Assembly (NCBI GenBank): GCA_034506395.1
Contig: JAPDPQ010000020.1
Location: 1 to 64,000, forward strand
Direction of reading: 5' to 3'
Origin: a candidate division KSB1 bacterium
GTDB lineage: Bacteria; Zhuqueibacterota; Zhuqueibacteria; Thermofontimicrobiales; Thermofontimicrobiaceae
DNA length: 64,000 nt
Below, in pieces: positions 45,587 to 54,430 of the stretch. The notes below the pieces were generated by a model. The model was not told the origin of the DNA and did not search any database. It worked only from the letters and a program-made list of their open reading frames with translations. A program made the translations under genes and the position numbers. Position 1 is the first letter of the stretch, and the number at the start of each line of letters is the position of its first letter.

Positions 45587-45959
45587 AAATCGTGGGTTTA
45601 AATAATATCCGAATAAGTATGTCAAAATCCGTTGGGTTATTTCAATCCGTTGGAAAAAAATTTCAGCCCACGAAAAACGCAGAATGACACGAAAGTTTAA
45701 TATCAAAAAATAGTTTCCGTGCCCTTTCGTGTGTTCTGTGGGACAATTTTGGTAATCTAAAAATAAGATCATCCGTTGGGTTGTTTCTATCCGTTGGTGA
45801 AAAAATTTGAATAAAACTCAATTCCAAAATCTAAATTTATAAACCAAAAATCAAGCTTATCCGTTGGGTTGTTTTCCGCCAGTCGGCGGATTGGAAAAAA
45901 ATATCATCACAAAATCTGATCCCTTAACTCCGCTATCTGACCAGCAAAGGACGAAGGAC
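45587..45959. repeat. Gap with three ATCCGTTGGGTTGTTT repeats and a CCACGAAA hairpin
   Basis: Units of ATCCGTTGGGTT.TTTC.ATC start at 45627, 45771 and 45859, the last joined to a CCGCCAGTCGGCGG palindrome. Between them, CCCACGAAAAACGCAGAA and TTTCGTGTGTTCTGTGGG (45663-45753) form an imperfect hairpin. GAAGGA before 45960 is the ribosome site of the next gene. Confidence 0.75.
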
Positions 45960-47738
45960 ATGCTCTATCCGCAAATGAACCGATGCAGAACCGTAATCGA
46001 CCTATCAGGATTCTGGGAAATCAAAGTTGATCCCGAGAACAGGGGCGAGCCAGAGCAATGGATGAACGGCTTCGAGCCAGATGCTCTCATCGCCGTTCCA
46101 GGCAGTTGGAACGAACAATTAGCCGAGCTGGGGCTGATGAATTACATCGGCAAAATCTGGTATCAAAAACAGTTTCAAATTCCCCAGGCATTGGCCAATC
46201 ATCAGCTCTATATCCGATTTGGCTCGGCCGATCATCATGCCAGCGTCTGGCTCAACGGCGAGTTCCTCGGCGAGCATTTCGGCGGCTATCTGCCCTTTGA
46301 ATTCGACATGTCCGCACATATCAAAAAGAATCAGCCGAATTTGCTGGTCGTCAGCGTCGATAACACTCTGACGCACGACACCATCCCCCAGGGCGTGACG
46401 GCCGAGGATTACCAGGCGTTTCATCGCCAGCGCTACCAGACTTTTCCACCGACTGTGTTCGATTTCTTTCCGTACGGAGGCATCCATCGGCCCGTGAAAA
46501 TCATCGCCCTGCAGCCGCATCATATCGAGTATGTCAGGATACAAACGAATATCATTGGAAACAAGGGACTGATCAACTTTCAAGTGCAATTCAGCGGACA
46601 GGCTGAATCCACCCAACTAAAGATCACCATCTGGGATCGACAACGAAAATTGCTTGAAACGAATTATGGATTGCAAGAAAATCGGCTCGAAGGCGCCCTT
46701 GAAATTCCCGATTGCCAGTTCTGGAGTCACGAGCATCCGTTTCTGTATCGGATGCAATTGGAATTGTTTGAAAATGCCAAGCTGATCGATGAGTACGAGT
46801 TGGAGGTGGGGGTGCGGGAGATCGAGGTCACCGAGCAGGGATTGCTGATCAATGGCCAGCCTCTCTTTCTCAAGGGTTTTGGCAAGCATGAGGATTTTGC
46901 CGTGATCGGCAAGGGGCTGTTGCCGCCGCTGATCGTCAAGGATTTTCAACTAATGAAATGGATCGGCGCCAATTCGTTCCGCACCTCGCATTATCCTTAT
47001 GCCGAGGAAATCTTGCAAATGGCCGATCGGCTGGGATTCTATGTGATCGCCGAAACGCCTGCGGTGAGCCTAAATTTCAGCTTTGCTAACCAGAAAACCC
47101 TGGACAGCCACCGTCGGGCGCTCATCGAGCTGATTCAACGGGATCAGAACCACCCCAGTGTGATCGCCTGGAGCCTGGCCAATGAGCCAGGCATCTGGGG
47201 AGAACCTGAAGCTAATGCGGAACAGGCTGACCAGTATTGGGCGGAGCTGTTCGCCCTGGCTAAAAAGTTGGATCCAACTCGACCGCTCACCCTGCCTACG
47301 TTTCCCAGGTGGAAGGATAAAGATGTGGTCTATAAGTACTGCGATTTTGTGTCGATCAATCGCTACTGGGGCTGGTACGAAATCCCAGGCGAGATCGATC
47401 GGGCAGGCGAGGTGCTGCGAGAGGAATTGATCCAATTGTTCGAACGATACCACAAGCCAATCCTGGTGAGCGAATTCGGTGCCGATACGGTGGAAGGCCT
47501 GCACGCCACCTATCCGCAACTGTTCACCGAGGAGTATCAGACAGACCTGATCCAGAAATATTTCGACATCATCGAATCGCTGCCGTTTGCCATTGGTGAG
47601 CACATCTGGAACTTTGCTGATTTCCGAACGGCGCAGCATTTCCGCAGGGTCGTTTTGAACAAAAAGGGAGTTTTCAACCGCCAGCGAGAACCGAAGGCGG
47701 CGGCGTTTTTTATTCGAGAACATTGGAATCGGAAGTAA
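45960..47738 (+). CDS. uidA: GH2 beta-glucuronidase, cytoplasmic
   Basis: A 592-residue protein. ATG at 45960 follows GAAGGA; the frame upstream to 45864 is repeat sequence. The order is sugar-binding jelly roll, immunoglobulin-like domain, TIM barrel. The acid/base Glu409 lies in 'LANEPGIWG', the nucleophile Glu505 in 'VSEFGADT', and the glucuronate-recognising N-x-K pair is Asn567 and Lys569 in 'LNKKGVFNRQREPK'. These match E. coli GUS (E413, E504, N566, K568) in spacing, so beta-glucuronidase rather than beta-galactosidase is strongly indicated. No signal peptide, so it works inside the cell on imported glucuronides. A sodium/solute symporter follows and may be the importer. Confidence 0.93.
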   Translation: MLYPQMNRCRTVIDLSGFWEIKVDPENRGEPEQWMNGFEPDALIAVPGSWNEQLAELGLMNYIGKIWYQKQFQIPQALANHQLYIRFGSADHHASVWLNGEFLGEHFGGYLPFEFDMSAHIKKNQPNLLVVSVDNTLTHDTIPQGVTAEDYQAFHRQRYQTFPPTVFDFFPYGGIHRPVKIIALQPHHIEYVRIQTNIIGNKGLINFQVQFSGQAESTQLKITIWDRQRKLLETNYGLQENRLEGALEIPDCQFWSHEHPFLYRMQLELFENAKLIDEYELEVGVREIEVTEQGLLINGQPLFLKGFGKHEDFAVIGKGLLPPLIVKDFQLMKWIGANSFRTSHYPYAEEILQMADRLGFYVIAETPAVSLNFSFANQKTLDSHRRALIELIQRDQNHPSVIAWSLANEPGIWGEPEANAEQADQYWAELFALAKKLDPTRPLTLPTFPRWKDKDVVYKYCDFVSINRYWGWYEIPGEIDRAGEVLREELIQLFERYHKPILVSEFGADTVEGLHATYPQLFTEEYQTDLIQKYFDIIESLPFAIGEHIWNFADFRTAQHFRRVVLNKKGVFNRQREPKAAAFFIREHWNRK

Positions 47739-48350
47739 ATTTTCAATCCTAATGATACCTAGACAGATTATTAAAAGTCATCAGCGAATACAGCGTCATT
47801 TCGAGCGAAGCGAGAAATCTGATCAAGGCATAATATTTTCGTCATCTACAGATTCTTCACTTCGCTTCCAGACTGTGGGATTAGCTTAATTCATTCTTGC
47901 GAAAGTCATTCCGAGCGCAGCGAGGAATCTGATTAACACATAATGTTTTTGGTACATACAAAATCCTCACTCCTCCGATAAGTGGCGGATTCGTTCGGAA
48001 TGACACGACTCAGATTAATCTGGCAAAGTAGTACTGATCAGTGTCAGACTGAAAACCAGCAAAATTTGTCATTCCGAGCGGAGCAAAACGGAGTCGAGGA
48101 ATCTAATTGTTCCAATAAATTAGAGGTTGATCAGATTCCTCACTTCGTTCGGAATGACAAACCCAGGGCTTTTGGTCAAAAAATAAATAATGAATACCAA
48201 ATAAAATTCAATTTCCAAAATTTCAAATTCCTAACAAGTCGCCTGCACATCTGCTGTTGGAATTTGTGATTTGGAATTTGTTTGGAATTTGGCTATTGGA
48301 GCTTGGAATTTAATTGTCATTTGAATTTTGTCTTTTGGAATTTAAAAATC
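47739..48350. repeat. Gap with three GTCATTCCGAGCGAAGCGAG elements and AT-rich repeats
   Basis: Elements at 47795-47875, 47906-48004 and 48068-48158 each open with GTCATT(T/C)CGAGCG..GCGAG(G)AATCTGAT and most close with CGTTCGGAATGAC, giving long hairpins. From 48187 to 48345 there is AT-rich sequence with repeated TTTGGAATTTG. No coding sign; a frame extending the symporter to 48282 lies in this repeat. Confidence 0.8.
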
Positions 48351-50072
48351 ATGACCACATTTTTTGGAATCTCTCTCCTCGATCTGATCGTCCTCGCATC
48401 ATACTTTATTCTGATCACCTATCTGGGCGTCTGGACGCATAAGAAGATCAAATCTTCGGGCGATTTTTTTATGGGCAATCGCCGTTTCGGAAAAATCATG
48501 ATGATCGCCCAGGCGTTCGGCGTGGGCACGCACACGGATCAGCCCGTATCTGTCGCTGGCGCCTCCTATACCACGGGACTGGCAGGCATCTGGTATCAAT
48601 GGGTCTGGATGTTCTCCACGCCGTTCTATTGGATCGTGGCCCCAATCTATCGGCGGCTGCGCTACGTGACTATGGCGGATTTCTTTCAGGAACGCTATGG
48701 CAATACGCTAGCCGTGCTGTACACCATTATCGGCGTCACCTATTTTTGCATGGACATCGGCATCATGCTGAAAGGCACGGGCATTACGGTGGAAGGCCTC
48801 ACGGGCGGCGTCATGTCCGAGAGCACCATTATTTTGATCGCCACAGCGCTGTTTGTGATTTACGGATTGGCGGGCGGACTGATCGCTGCGGTGGTCACCG
48901 ATTTGATCCAGGGATTTTTGATCCTGGTGCTCTCGTTCATGCTCATCCCGTTTGCCATTCACAAGGCGGGTGGGCTTAGCGCTATTCATCAGGGGCTGCC
49001 CGAACACATGTTCAGCCTGGTGGCGCCTCATGAGGTGACTTTATTCTTCATCATCGCAATCGTGATCAATGGGTTGATCGGCATTGTGGTTCAGCCGCAT
49101 CACATGGCCGTGGGCGGATCAGGCAAGACCGAGATCGCCTGCCGCACGGGCTGGACCTACGGCAATTTTTTAAAGCGCTTCGCCACCATGGGCTGGGCGT
49201 TCGTCGGCGTGTTTGCGGCATTTTTGTTCCCAGGATTGGGCTTCCATGAACGAGAGCTGGCCTTCGGGATCGCTGCTAAAAATCTCCTGCCCGTGGGACT
49301 GGTCGGCCTGATGGTCGCCGCCCTCATTGCCGCCGTCATGTCCACCTGCGATTCATTTATGGTTCACGCTTCGGCGTTGTTCACTCGAAATATTTATTTG
49401 AAATATATCAATCCCCAGGCATCGGATCGGGCGCTGTTGAAAACCGCTCGGCTCTCGTCGGGCGTGATCGTGCTGGGCGGGCTGCTATTCGCCTATATTT
49501 TTCCCAGCGTGGTTCATGGCTTAATGGAGGTGTGGAAGGTAACCGCCTATCTCGGCATCGCCTTCTGGGCGGGGGTGATCTGGAAAAAGGCCAATCGCTA
49601 TGGCGCCCTTGCCAGCGCCCTGTCCATGGCGGCAATTGCCATTTACACGGGCAATTATCTGAAATGGCCGTTGCAATATCAGATCGCCCTGTATGTTCCC
49701 GTGGGCATCGTTGTTATGATCGTGGTCAGCCATTTCACCCGATCCGAACCCGAAGAACAGTTGCATAACTTTTATACGCTGCTGGATACACCCGTGGGCA
49801 AAGAGCAGCGGCTCAAAGATCAGCATATCGAAATCATGCTGGAGGGCGAGTCCCAGGTTCCTCCTCCGAAGAAGATCAAAGAAAAATTGGTGGAAAAATT
49901 CCTTGCCAGAAGCGACGTGGAAGATGGGCTACTGGTGGTTGATCTGCTGTCGCTGCCGAAAAAATTTTCCTGGGCTCGCTATCGAGTCGATATCATCGGA
50001 TTTCTGGTGGCGTGCGTGATTGTGGCGTTGCTGATTGGGCTGGCGATGGTTTTGGCGAGGGTGGGGGCGTGA
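48351..50072 (+). CDS. Sodium/solute symporter (SSS) family transporter
   Basis: A 573-residue membrane protein. ATG at 48351 starts right before the first helix ('FGISLLDLIVLASYFILITY'); the 23 residues upstream come from repeat DNA. Hydrophobic segments fit 13-14 transmembrane helices of the LeuT-fold SSS group (SLC5-like), with 'SSGDFFMGNRR' after helix 1 and 'GVGTHTDQPVSVAGASYTTG' in the substrate/sodium site region. A charged 60-residue loop ('PPPKKIKEKLVEKFLARSD') precedes a last C-terminal helix. In bacterial uronate clusters SSS members take up monosaccharides or uronates with sodium. Next to beta-glucuronidase, glucuronide or galacturonate is the best guess. Confidence 0.9.
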   Translation: MTTFFGISLLDLIVLASYFILITYLGVWTHKKIKSSGDFFMGNRRFGKIMMIAQAFGVGTHTDQPVSVAGASYTTGLAGIWYQWVWMFSTPFYWIVAPIYRRLRYVTMADFFQERYGNTLAVLYTIIGVTYFCMDIGIMLKGTGITVEGLTGGVMSESTIILIATALFVIYGLAGGLIAAVVTDLIQGFLILVLSFMLIPFAIHKAGGLSAIHQGLPEHMFSLVAPHEVTLFFIIAIVINGLIGIVVQPHHMAVGGSGKTEIACRTGWTYGNFLKRFATMGWAFVGVFAAFLFPGLGFHERELAFGIAAKNLLPVGLVGLMVAALIAAVMSTCDSFMVHASALFTRNIYLKYINPQASDRALLKTARLSSGVIVLGGLLFAYIFPSVVHGLMEVWKVTAYLGIAFWAGVIWKKANRYGALASALSMAAIAIYTGNYLKWPLQYQIALYVPVGIVVMIVVSHFTRSEPEEQLHNFYTLLDTPVGKEQRLKDQHIEIMLEGESQVPPPKKIKEKLVEKFLARSDVEDGLLVVDLLSLPKKFSWARYRVDIIGFLVACVIVALLIGLAMVLARVGA

Positions 50073-50200
50073 GATGGCAGATGGCAAACGGCAGATGGAA
50101 GACGTGAGACGGCAGGCGTGATATGTGAGACGGCAGATGTGAAACGAGATATGGCAGATGCAAAAAGGCAGAGATGAAGCGTGAGGTGGCAGATTGGAGA
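50073..50200. repeat. GGCAGATGG-type low-complexity repeat, direct strand
   Basis: About ten worn copies of words like GATGGCAGATGGCAAACGG and GTGAGACGGCAG. The reverse complement of the same words fills 50829-50903 (CGTCTCACGTCTGCCATCTG). The two blocks form an inverted pair around the broken four-helix-bundle gene. Confidence 0.7.
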
Positions 50201-50242
50201 ATGATGAAATAATGAAATCAAATTCAATAGGAGGGAACTGAC

Positions 50243-50745
50243 ATGTTAAACTTAGGACATAAAAAGCTGGATGTCTGGAAGAAGTGCATTGAGTTCATCA
50301 CTAATCTAGTGCTATTTATTCAGATTAGCAAATTAGCTACTTTGGAAGCTGCTGACATCCCCCCTGTCCCCCCTTCAAAGGGGGGAACGAAAGAAAGTCC
50401 CCCTTTGAAGGGGGATTTAGGGGGATGTTGGATTGAAATCTGACTAATTAGTACTATAAAATGCTCGATAGGTATCCCAAGTCTAAACTGTATGGGTTGA
50501 CGTCGCAGATCAGGCGGGCGGCGGTTTTAGTGGCGTCGAATATCGCAGAAGGTGCTTCACGAAGCTCGGCAGTTGAACGGAAACGATTTTATGAAATTGC
50601 TCGATCGTCTCTCGTTGAAATCGATACGCAGTTGGAAATTTCGTTAAATTTGAAATATTGCAATGAAGAGGAACTCAAGCCAATCAGTGATCAAATGAAT
50701 CACATTTTTGCCATGCTATCAAGAATGATCAGCCAAACTAAATAA
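50243..50745 (+). pseudogene. Four-helix-bundle (S23-type) protein gene broken by a 144-bp insertion
   Basis: With AGGAGGGAAC before ATG 50243, the 5' part reads 'HKKLDVWKKCIEFITNLV', the normal beginning of the four-helix-bundle family related to the 23S intervening-sequence protein. The 3' part (from 50455) reads 'YKMLDRYPKSKLYGLTSQ' and continues 'IRRAAVLVASNIAEGASR' to the end at 50745. Removing 50311-50454 (144 bp, 48 codons) joins them in frame into a full-length protein. The inserted sequence is a C-run/G-run palindrome element that brings an in-frame TGA at 50441. The 3' part could still start at ATG 50461, but would lack helix 1. The gene is probably inactive. Confidence 0.85.
50308..50455. 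mobile_element. Small palindromic element inserted in the four-helix-bundle gene
   Basis: About 148 bp with outer ends AGTGCTA..TTATTCAGATT and the inverse AATCTGACTAATTAGTACT. The core is a C-run/G-run palindrome (50354-50429: GACATCCCCCCTGTCC ... GGATTTAGGGGGATGTT with CCTTCAAAGG and CCTTTGAAGG arms). The exact target duplication cannot be fixed; clean in-frame rejoining of the host gene supports insertion. Confidence 0.78.
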
Positions 50746-50828
50746 AGAAAACTGAAATGGAAAAATCTAATCCAAAAAATCATTTTAATTTTAGCAAAAT
50801 TTCTTCATCTCTCCAGTTTGCCAACTCG

Positions 50829-50903
50829 CATCGGCCTTTTGCCATTTACCTTTTGCCGTCTCACGTCTGCCATCTGCCATCTCACATCTGCCATTTGCAA
50901 CGG
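50829..50903. repeat. GGCAGATGG-type low-complexity repeat, inverse strand
   Basis: Words CTCACGTCTGCCATCTG, CATCTCACATCTGCCATTTG are the reverse complement of those at 50073-50200. It ends 8 bases before the transporter start. Confidence 0.7.
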
Positions 50904-50910
50904 AGCCAAA

Positions 50911-52161
50911 ATGACCAATTCTAAAAAATCGTTCTGGAAAACGCTCTCTCTTTTTTTCGCCTCGATTGCGCCTGGGATTTTTTTAGTCGGCTATAATATT
51001 GGTACGGGGAGCGTTACCACGGCGGCTTCCACAGGCGCCAATTATGGGATGACCTATGTCTGGCCCCTGCTGTTGTCCTGCGTGTTCACTTACATTTTGA
51101 TCGTCGCCTTTGGGCGGTTCACGGTGGTCACGGGCGAGACGGCGCTGTTCAGCTTCAAAAAGCATTTCGGGCTGGGAATGGCGATTTTCGTGCTGCTCTC
51201 CGTGGTGATCAGTGAATGGGTGGCCTTTATGGGCGTGATGAGCGTGGTATGCGAGGTGGTCAAAGAATGGTCACGCCCGCTGACGCCATCGGGCAACGGC
51301 ATCAATATGATTGTTCTGAGCATCGTTTTCGGCGGGTTGATCTACTATTTTTTCTGGAACGGCACACATCGATTTTTTGAAAAAATCCTGACCATTTTTG
51401 TCGCCATCATGGGGATCAGCTTCATCGCCACCATGTTCATGGTGATCCCAGAGCCGATGCAGGTGATCAAGGGATTGGTTCCCAGGATTCCCAGCGAGGC
51501 CAATGCAGCGCTGCTGATTGCGGGCATGGCAGGGACGACCATGGGCGGCGTGCTCTATCTGGTCCGCTCGATTCTGGTGCAAGAGAGGGGCTGGAAAATT
51601 GGCGATCTCAAAGAGGAGAAGCGGGATGCGTTTATTTCTTCAGCTATGATGTTCATTTTGAGCGCCGCAATTATGGCCTGCGCAGCGGGCACGCTCTATC
51701 CCTTGGGCTTGAAGGTGGACAATGCCATCGACATGGTGCGACTGCTGGAGCCTTTGGCAGGCCGATTTGCCATTTCGATTTTTGTGGCGGGGATTGTCAG
51801 CGCAGGATTATCATCGATGTTTCCGCACTTGCTGCTGGCGCCCTGGTTTCTGGCTGAAATTACCGAACAGCCCAGGGATATGAAAAAATATTACAATCGA
51901 CTGATCGCCCTTTTCACGGTTAGCCTGGGATTAGTCGTACCCATTTTCGGTGGTCGCCCCGTTTTGGTGATGATCGTCTCCCAGGTACTCTGTGCCGTCG
52001 CAACGCCCGTGATCATTTTGCTGATGCTGCTGCTTCAGAATAAAAAAGAAGTCATGGGCGAATATCAAGCAAAGCTCGGTTTTAATTTGATCATGATTTT
52101 TATTTTTCTCTTCACGATTTTTATGGCGGTTATTGGGATTATCGGAATTGCAGAACTGTAG
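50911..52161 (+). CDS. Nramp-fold transporter lacking the canonical metal ligands
   Basis: A 416-residue protein with CGGAG upstream of ATG 50911. Eleven hydrophobic segments and overall layout match the Nramp (SLC11) family: 'SIAPGIFLVGYNIGTGS' is helix 1 and 'AGMAGTTMGGVLYLVRSIL' is helix 6. Canonical manganese/iron carriers have Asp-Pro-Gly-Asn in helix 1 and Met-Pro-His in helix 6. Here these read Asn-Ile-Gly-Thr (residues 29-32) and Thr-Met-Gly-Gly (210-213), so the ordinary metal site is missing. It is therefore likely a divergent Nramp-like carrier with another substrate. Its place in a uronate cluster beside an SSS symporter raises the possibility of an organic acid or sugar, but this is only inference. 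Confidence 0.82.
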   Translation: MTNSKKSFWKTLSLFFASIAPGIFLVGYNIGTGSVTTAASTGANYGMTYVWPLLLSCVFTYILIVAFGRFTVVTGETALFSFKKHFGLGMAIFVLLSVVISEWVAFMGVMSVVCEVVKEWSRPLTPSGNGINMIVLSIVFGGLIYYFFWNGTHRFFEKILTIFVAIMGISFIATMFMVIPEPMQVIKGLVPRIPSEANAALLIAGMAGTTMGGVLYLVRSILVQERGWKIGDLKEEKRDAFISSAMMFILSAAIMACAAGTLYPLGLKVDNAIDMVRLLEPLAGRFAISIFVAGIVSAGLSSMFPHLLLAPWFLAEITEQPRDMKKYYNRLIALFTVSLGLVVPIFGGRPVLVMIVSQVLCAVATPVIILLMLLLQNKKEVMGEYQAKLGFNLIMIFIFLFTIFMAVIGIIGIAEL

Positions 52162-52563
52162 GACAGGTTTCCAACCTGTTTTGCTAACTTGTAGGACAGG
52201 TTGCCAACCTGTCCTACAAGAGCTAGAGATTTTATTTTTTGGACTCAGAATTGAAAGGTCTCAGAAATAGAACCAAAATGATTTTGAATAATTTCGATTA
52301 GGATTGAATGAGATAGATGATGGAGTTAGGGAGCAATAGAGTTGAGATGCACCTCCGAAGGTTTGCAATTTTCGAAATGATATGATTTCAACTGATTCCA
52401 TCGCTCAGAGCGATGGAATCAGTCTATTAGAACTGTAGGACAGGTTGCTAACCTGTCCTACAAGAGCTAATGATTTTTAGTGATTTCGATTTTAATTAGG
52501 CCACCCTTTCAAAGTTTGAAAACTTTTGAAAGGGTTTGGGATAAGAAATTTGGAAAAAAGAAA
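52162..52563. repeat. Gap with four different perfect or near-perfect palindromes
   Basis: TTGTAGGACAGGTTG/CCAACCTGTCCTACAA at 52189-52219, with a decayed copy at 52157-52180 and another at 52433-52464; ACTGATTCCATCGCT/AGCGATGGAATCAGT at 52391-52423 (15-bp arms, 3-base loop); CCCTTTCAAAGTTT/AAACTTTTGAAAGGG at 52504-52534. AAGGTCTCAGAAAT lies at 52255. No gene was found; the first hairpins could end the transporter transcript. Confidence 0.82.
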
Positions 52564-54198
52564 ATGGATTTTTCAATTCAAAAGAGAAAATCTTTAAGCT
52601 TATGGCTGAGCATTTTGCTTTTCACTTCTGGGGCATCGCACGTCCATTCATTTTCACAGGTCTCAGACAAAACTGGCATTTTCAACATTCGGGATTTCGG
52701 CGCAGCGGGTGATGGCGTTCGGCTGGATACCAGAGCCATTCAGGCCGCCATTGATGACTGCGCAAAGACTGGCGGCACGGTGATTGTTCCCCCTGGGCAA
52801 TATTTATCGGGAACGATCTTTCTGAGAAGCAACGTCACATTGCAGTTTATGGCAGGTGCCACGTTATTGGGCAGCACCGACATTAGCGATTATCCCGCCA
52901 CAACGCCAGACTACCGATTTTATGGCGACGAGTTCTCCAAATTCAGCCTGATCTATGGCGAAAATCTGGATCAGATCGCCCTGATTGGAGAGGGCACGAT
53001 AGACGGACAGGGCGGCGCTTTCAAAGTGACCACCAAGAAGAAGCCTGATCGTTATTTTAACCGTCCCTACGTCATCTGGCTGGTGAACTGCCGCAACGTG
53101 CGGGTGGAAAACCTCACGCTCCGCAATTCCGCCCGTTGGATGCAGCACTACCTGGCTTGCGACAATTTAACCATTCGAGGGATTCATGTTTATAATCATT
53201 GCAATCAAAATAACGACATGATCGACATCGACGGCTGCCACAATGTGGTGATCTCCGATTGCATCGGCGATAGCGATGATGATGCCATCACCTTGAAAAG
53301 CACTTCTGGCCGAGCCTGCGAAAACATCGCCATTACCAATTGCGTGGTGAGCAGCCACTGCAACGCCATCAAGCTGGGCACGGAGTCGCACGGCGGATTT
53401 AAAAATATCACCATTTCAAATTGCGTGGTCAAGCCATCGCAGGATCACGATCCGATTTTCGGATTTGAAAGGGGCATTGGCGGCATTGTGCTGACCATGG
53501 TGGATGGCGGCATGCTGGATGGCGTGCTGATCCAAAACATTCGCATCGACGGGCCCAAAGTGCCGATCTTTCTTCGCTTGGGCGATCGGGGGCGAGTCTA
53601 TCGGGAGGACCTGCCTCGTCCTGCCATCGGCATCTTTCGAAATGTCCAGATCAGCCACGTCATTGCAAACGCAGCGGATAGCATTGGCTGTTCGATTACG
53701 GGCTTGCCCGATCACCCCATCGAAAATATTGGGCTGAGCCATATCCAGATTACTTTTAAGGGCGGCGGCCAGCCCCAGGATGCCTTCAAACATGTGCCTG
53801 AGCTGCCCGATCATTATCCCGAGAGCACCATGTTCGGCCAGCTGCCCGCTTATGGTTTTTACATCCGCCATGCGAAAGATATTCGATTAAATGAAATTGA
53901 TTTGAGAGTTGAAACCGCAGATCATCGCCCAGCACTGGTCGGCGATGATGTGCAAGGAATGGATGTCACAGGATTTCGAGCCGCAGGAACGATGGTGCAG
54001 TGGGCGCTGATTACGCTGAGAAATACTCAGGATGTCATGATTTGCGGATCGAGACCCATCGATGATGTTCGACTATTTCTTTCTGTGCATGGAGAAAATT
54101 CGAGCGATATAATTTTATCTGGGAATGATTTTCATCGCTGCAAGAACATTTTTAAGGTTGGTGATGGGGCGAAGAAATCGGATGTTAAAATAAGATGA
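52564..54198 (+). CDS. GH28 polygalacturonase-family enzyme (copy 2)
   Basis: A 544-residue protein from ATG 52564; the frame upstream overlaps a palindrome. A signal peptide ('LLFTSGASHVHSFSQ') precedes 'IRDFGAAGDGVRLDTRAIQ', the GH28 start. Motifs are 'NQNNDMIDIDG' (catalytic Asp), 'GDSDDDAITLKS' (Asp pair) and 'SSHCNAIKLGTES'. The last replaces the usual Gly-His-Gly with Ser-His-Cys and suggests a non-classical subgroup, perhaps acting on rhamnogalacturonan or xylogalacturonan instead of plain homogalacturonan. It has a ~150-residue C-terminal extension of the helix beyond copy 1. It has no T9SS tail and is likely periplasmic. Confidence 0.9.
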   Translation: MDFSIQKRKSLSLWLSILLFTSGASHVHSFSQVSDKTGIFNIRDFGAAGDGVRLDTRAIQAAIDDCAKTGGTVIVPPGQYLSGTIFLRSNVTLQFMAGATLLGSTDISDYPATTPDYRFYGDEFSKFSLIYGENLDQIALIGEGTIDGQGGAFKVTTKKKPDRYFNRPYVIWLVNCRNVRVENLTLRNSARWMQHYLACDNLTIRGIHVYNHCNQNNDMIDIDGCHNVVISDCIGDSDDDAITLKSTSGRACENIAITNCVVSSHCNAIKLGTESHGGFKNITISNCVVKPSQDHDPIFGFERGIGGIVLTMVDGGMLDGVLIQNIRIDGPKVPIFLRLGDRGRVYREDLPRPAIGIFRNVQISHVIANAADSIGCSITGLPDHPIENIGLSHIQITFKGGGQPQDAFKHVPELPDHYPESTMFGQLPAYGFYIRHAKDIRLNEIDLRVETADHRPALVGDDVQGMDVTGFRAAGTMVQWALITLRNTQDVMICGSRPIDDVRLFLSVHGENSSDIILSGNDFHRCKNIFKVGDGAKKSDVKIR

Positions 54199-54222
54199 TA
54201 TTTTGAAAATAACAGTTTTTTT

Positions 54223-54405
54223 CCAACGGATAGAAACAACCCAACGGATGATTTTGATTTTAGATTGACGATTTTGGATTTTAGAAATGAGATTTCAGAA
54301 TGGATTTTGATATGGATTTTTTTCACCAACGGATAGAAACAACCCAACGGATCTTATTTTTAGCTTCTTATCCGTTGAGTTGTTTTCCGCCAACTGGCGG
54401 ATTGG
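54223..54405. repeat. Three ACGGATAGAAACAACCCAAC-type repeats
   Basis: CCAACGGATAGAAACAACCC units at 54223-54249 and 54326-54352, and an inverse unit at 54367-54405 fused to CCGCCAACTGGCGG. The same family occurs at 45627-45894, 58676-58706, 62546-62572 and 62926-62952. Confidence 0.8.
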
Positions 54406-54430
54406 AGGACCGAAGATAGGTGTGCTGATC

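Noticed and set aside
48282-48350. Longer N-terminus of the SSS symporter
   Set aside because: The 23 codons read through TTTGGAATTTG repeats found in other gaps; the first membrane helix starts right after ATG 48351.
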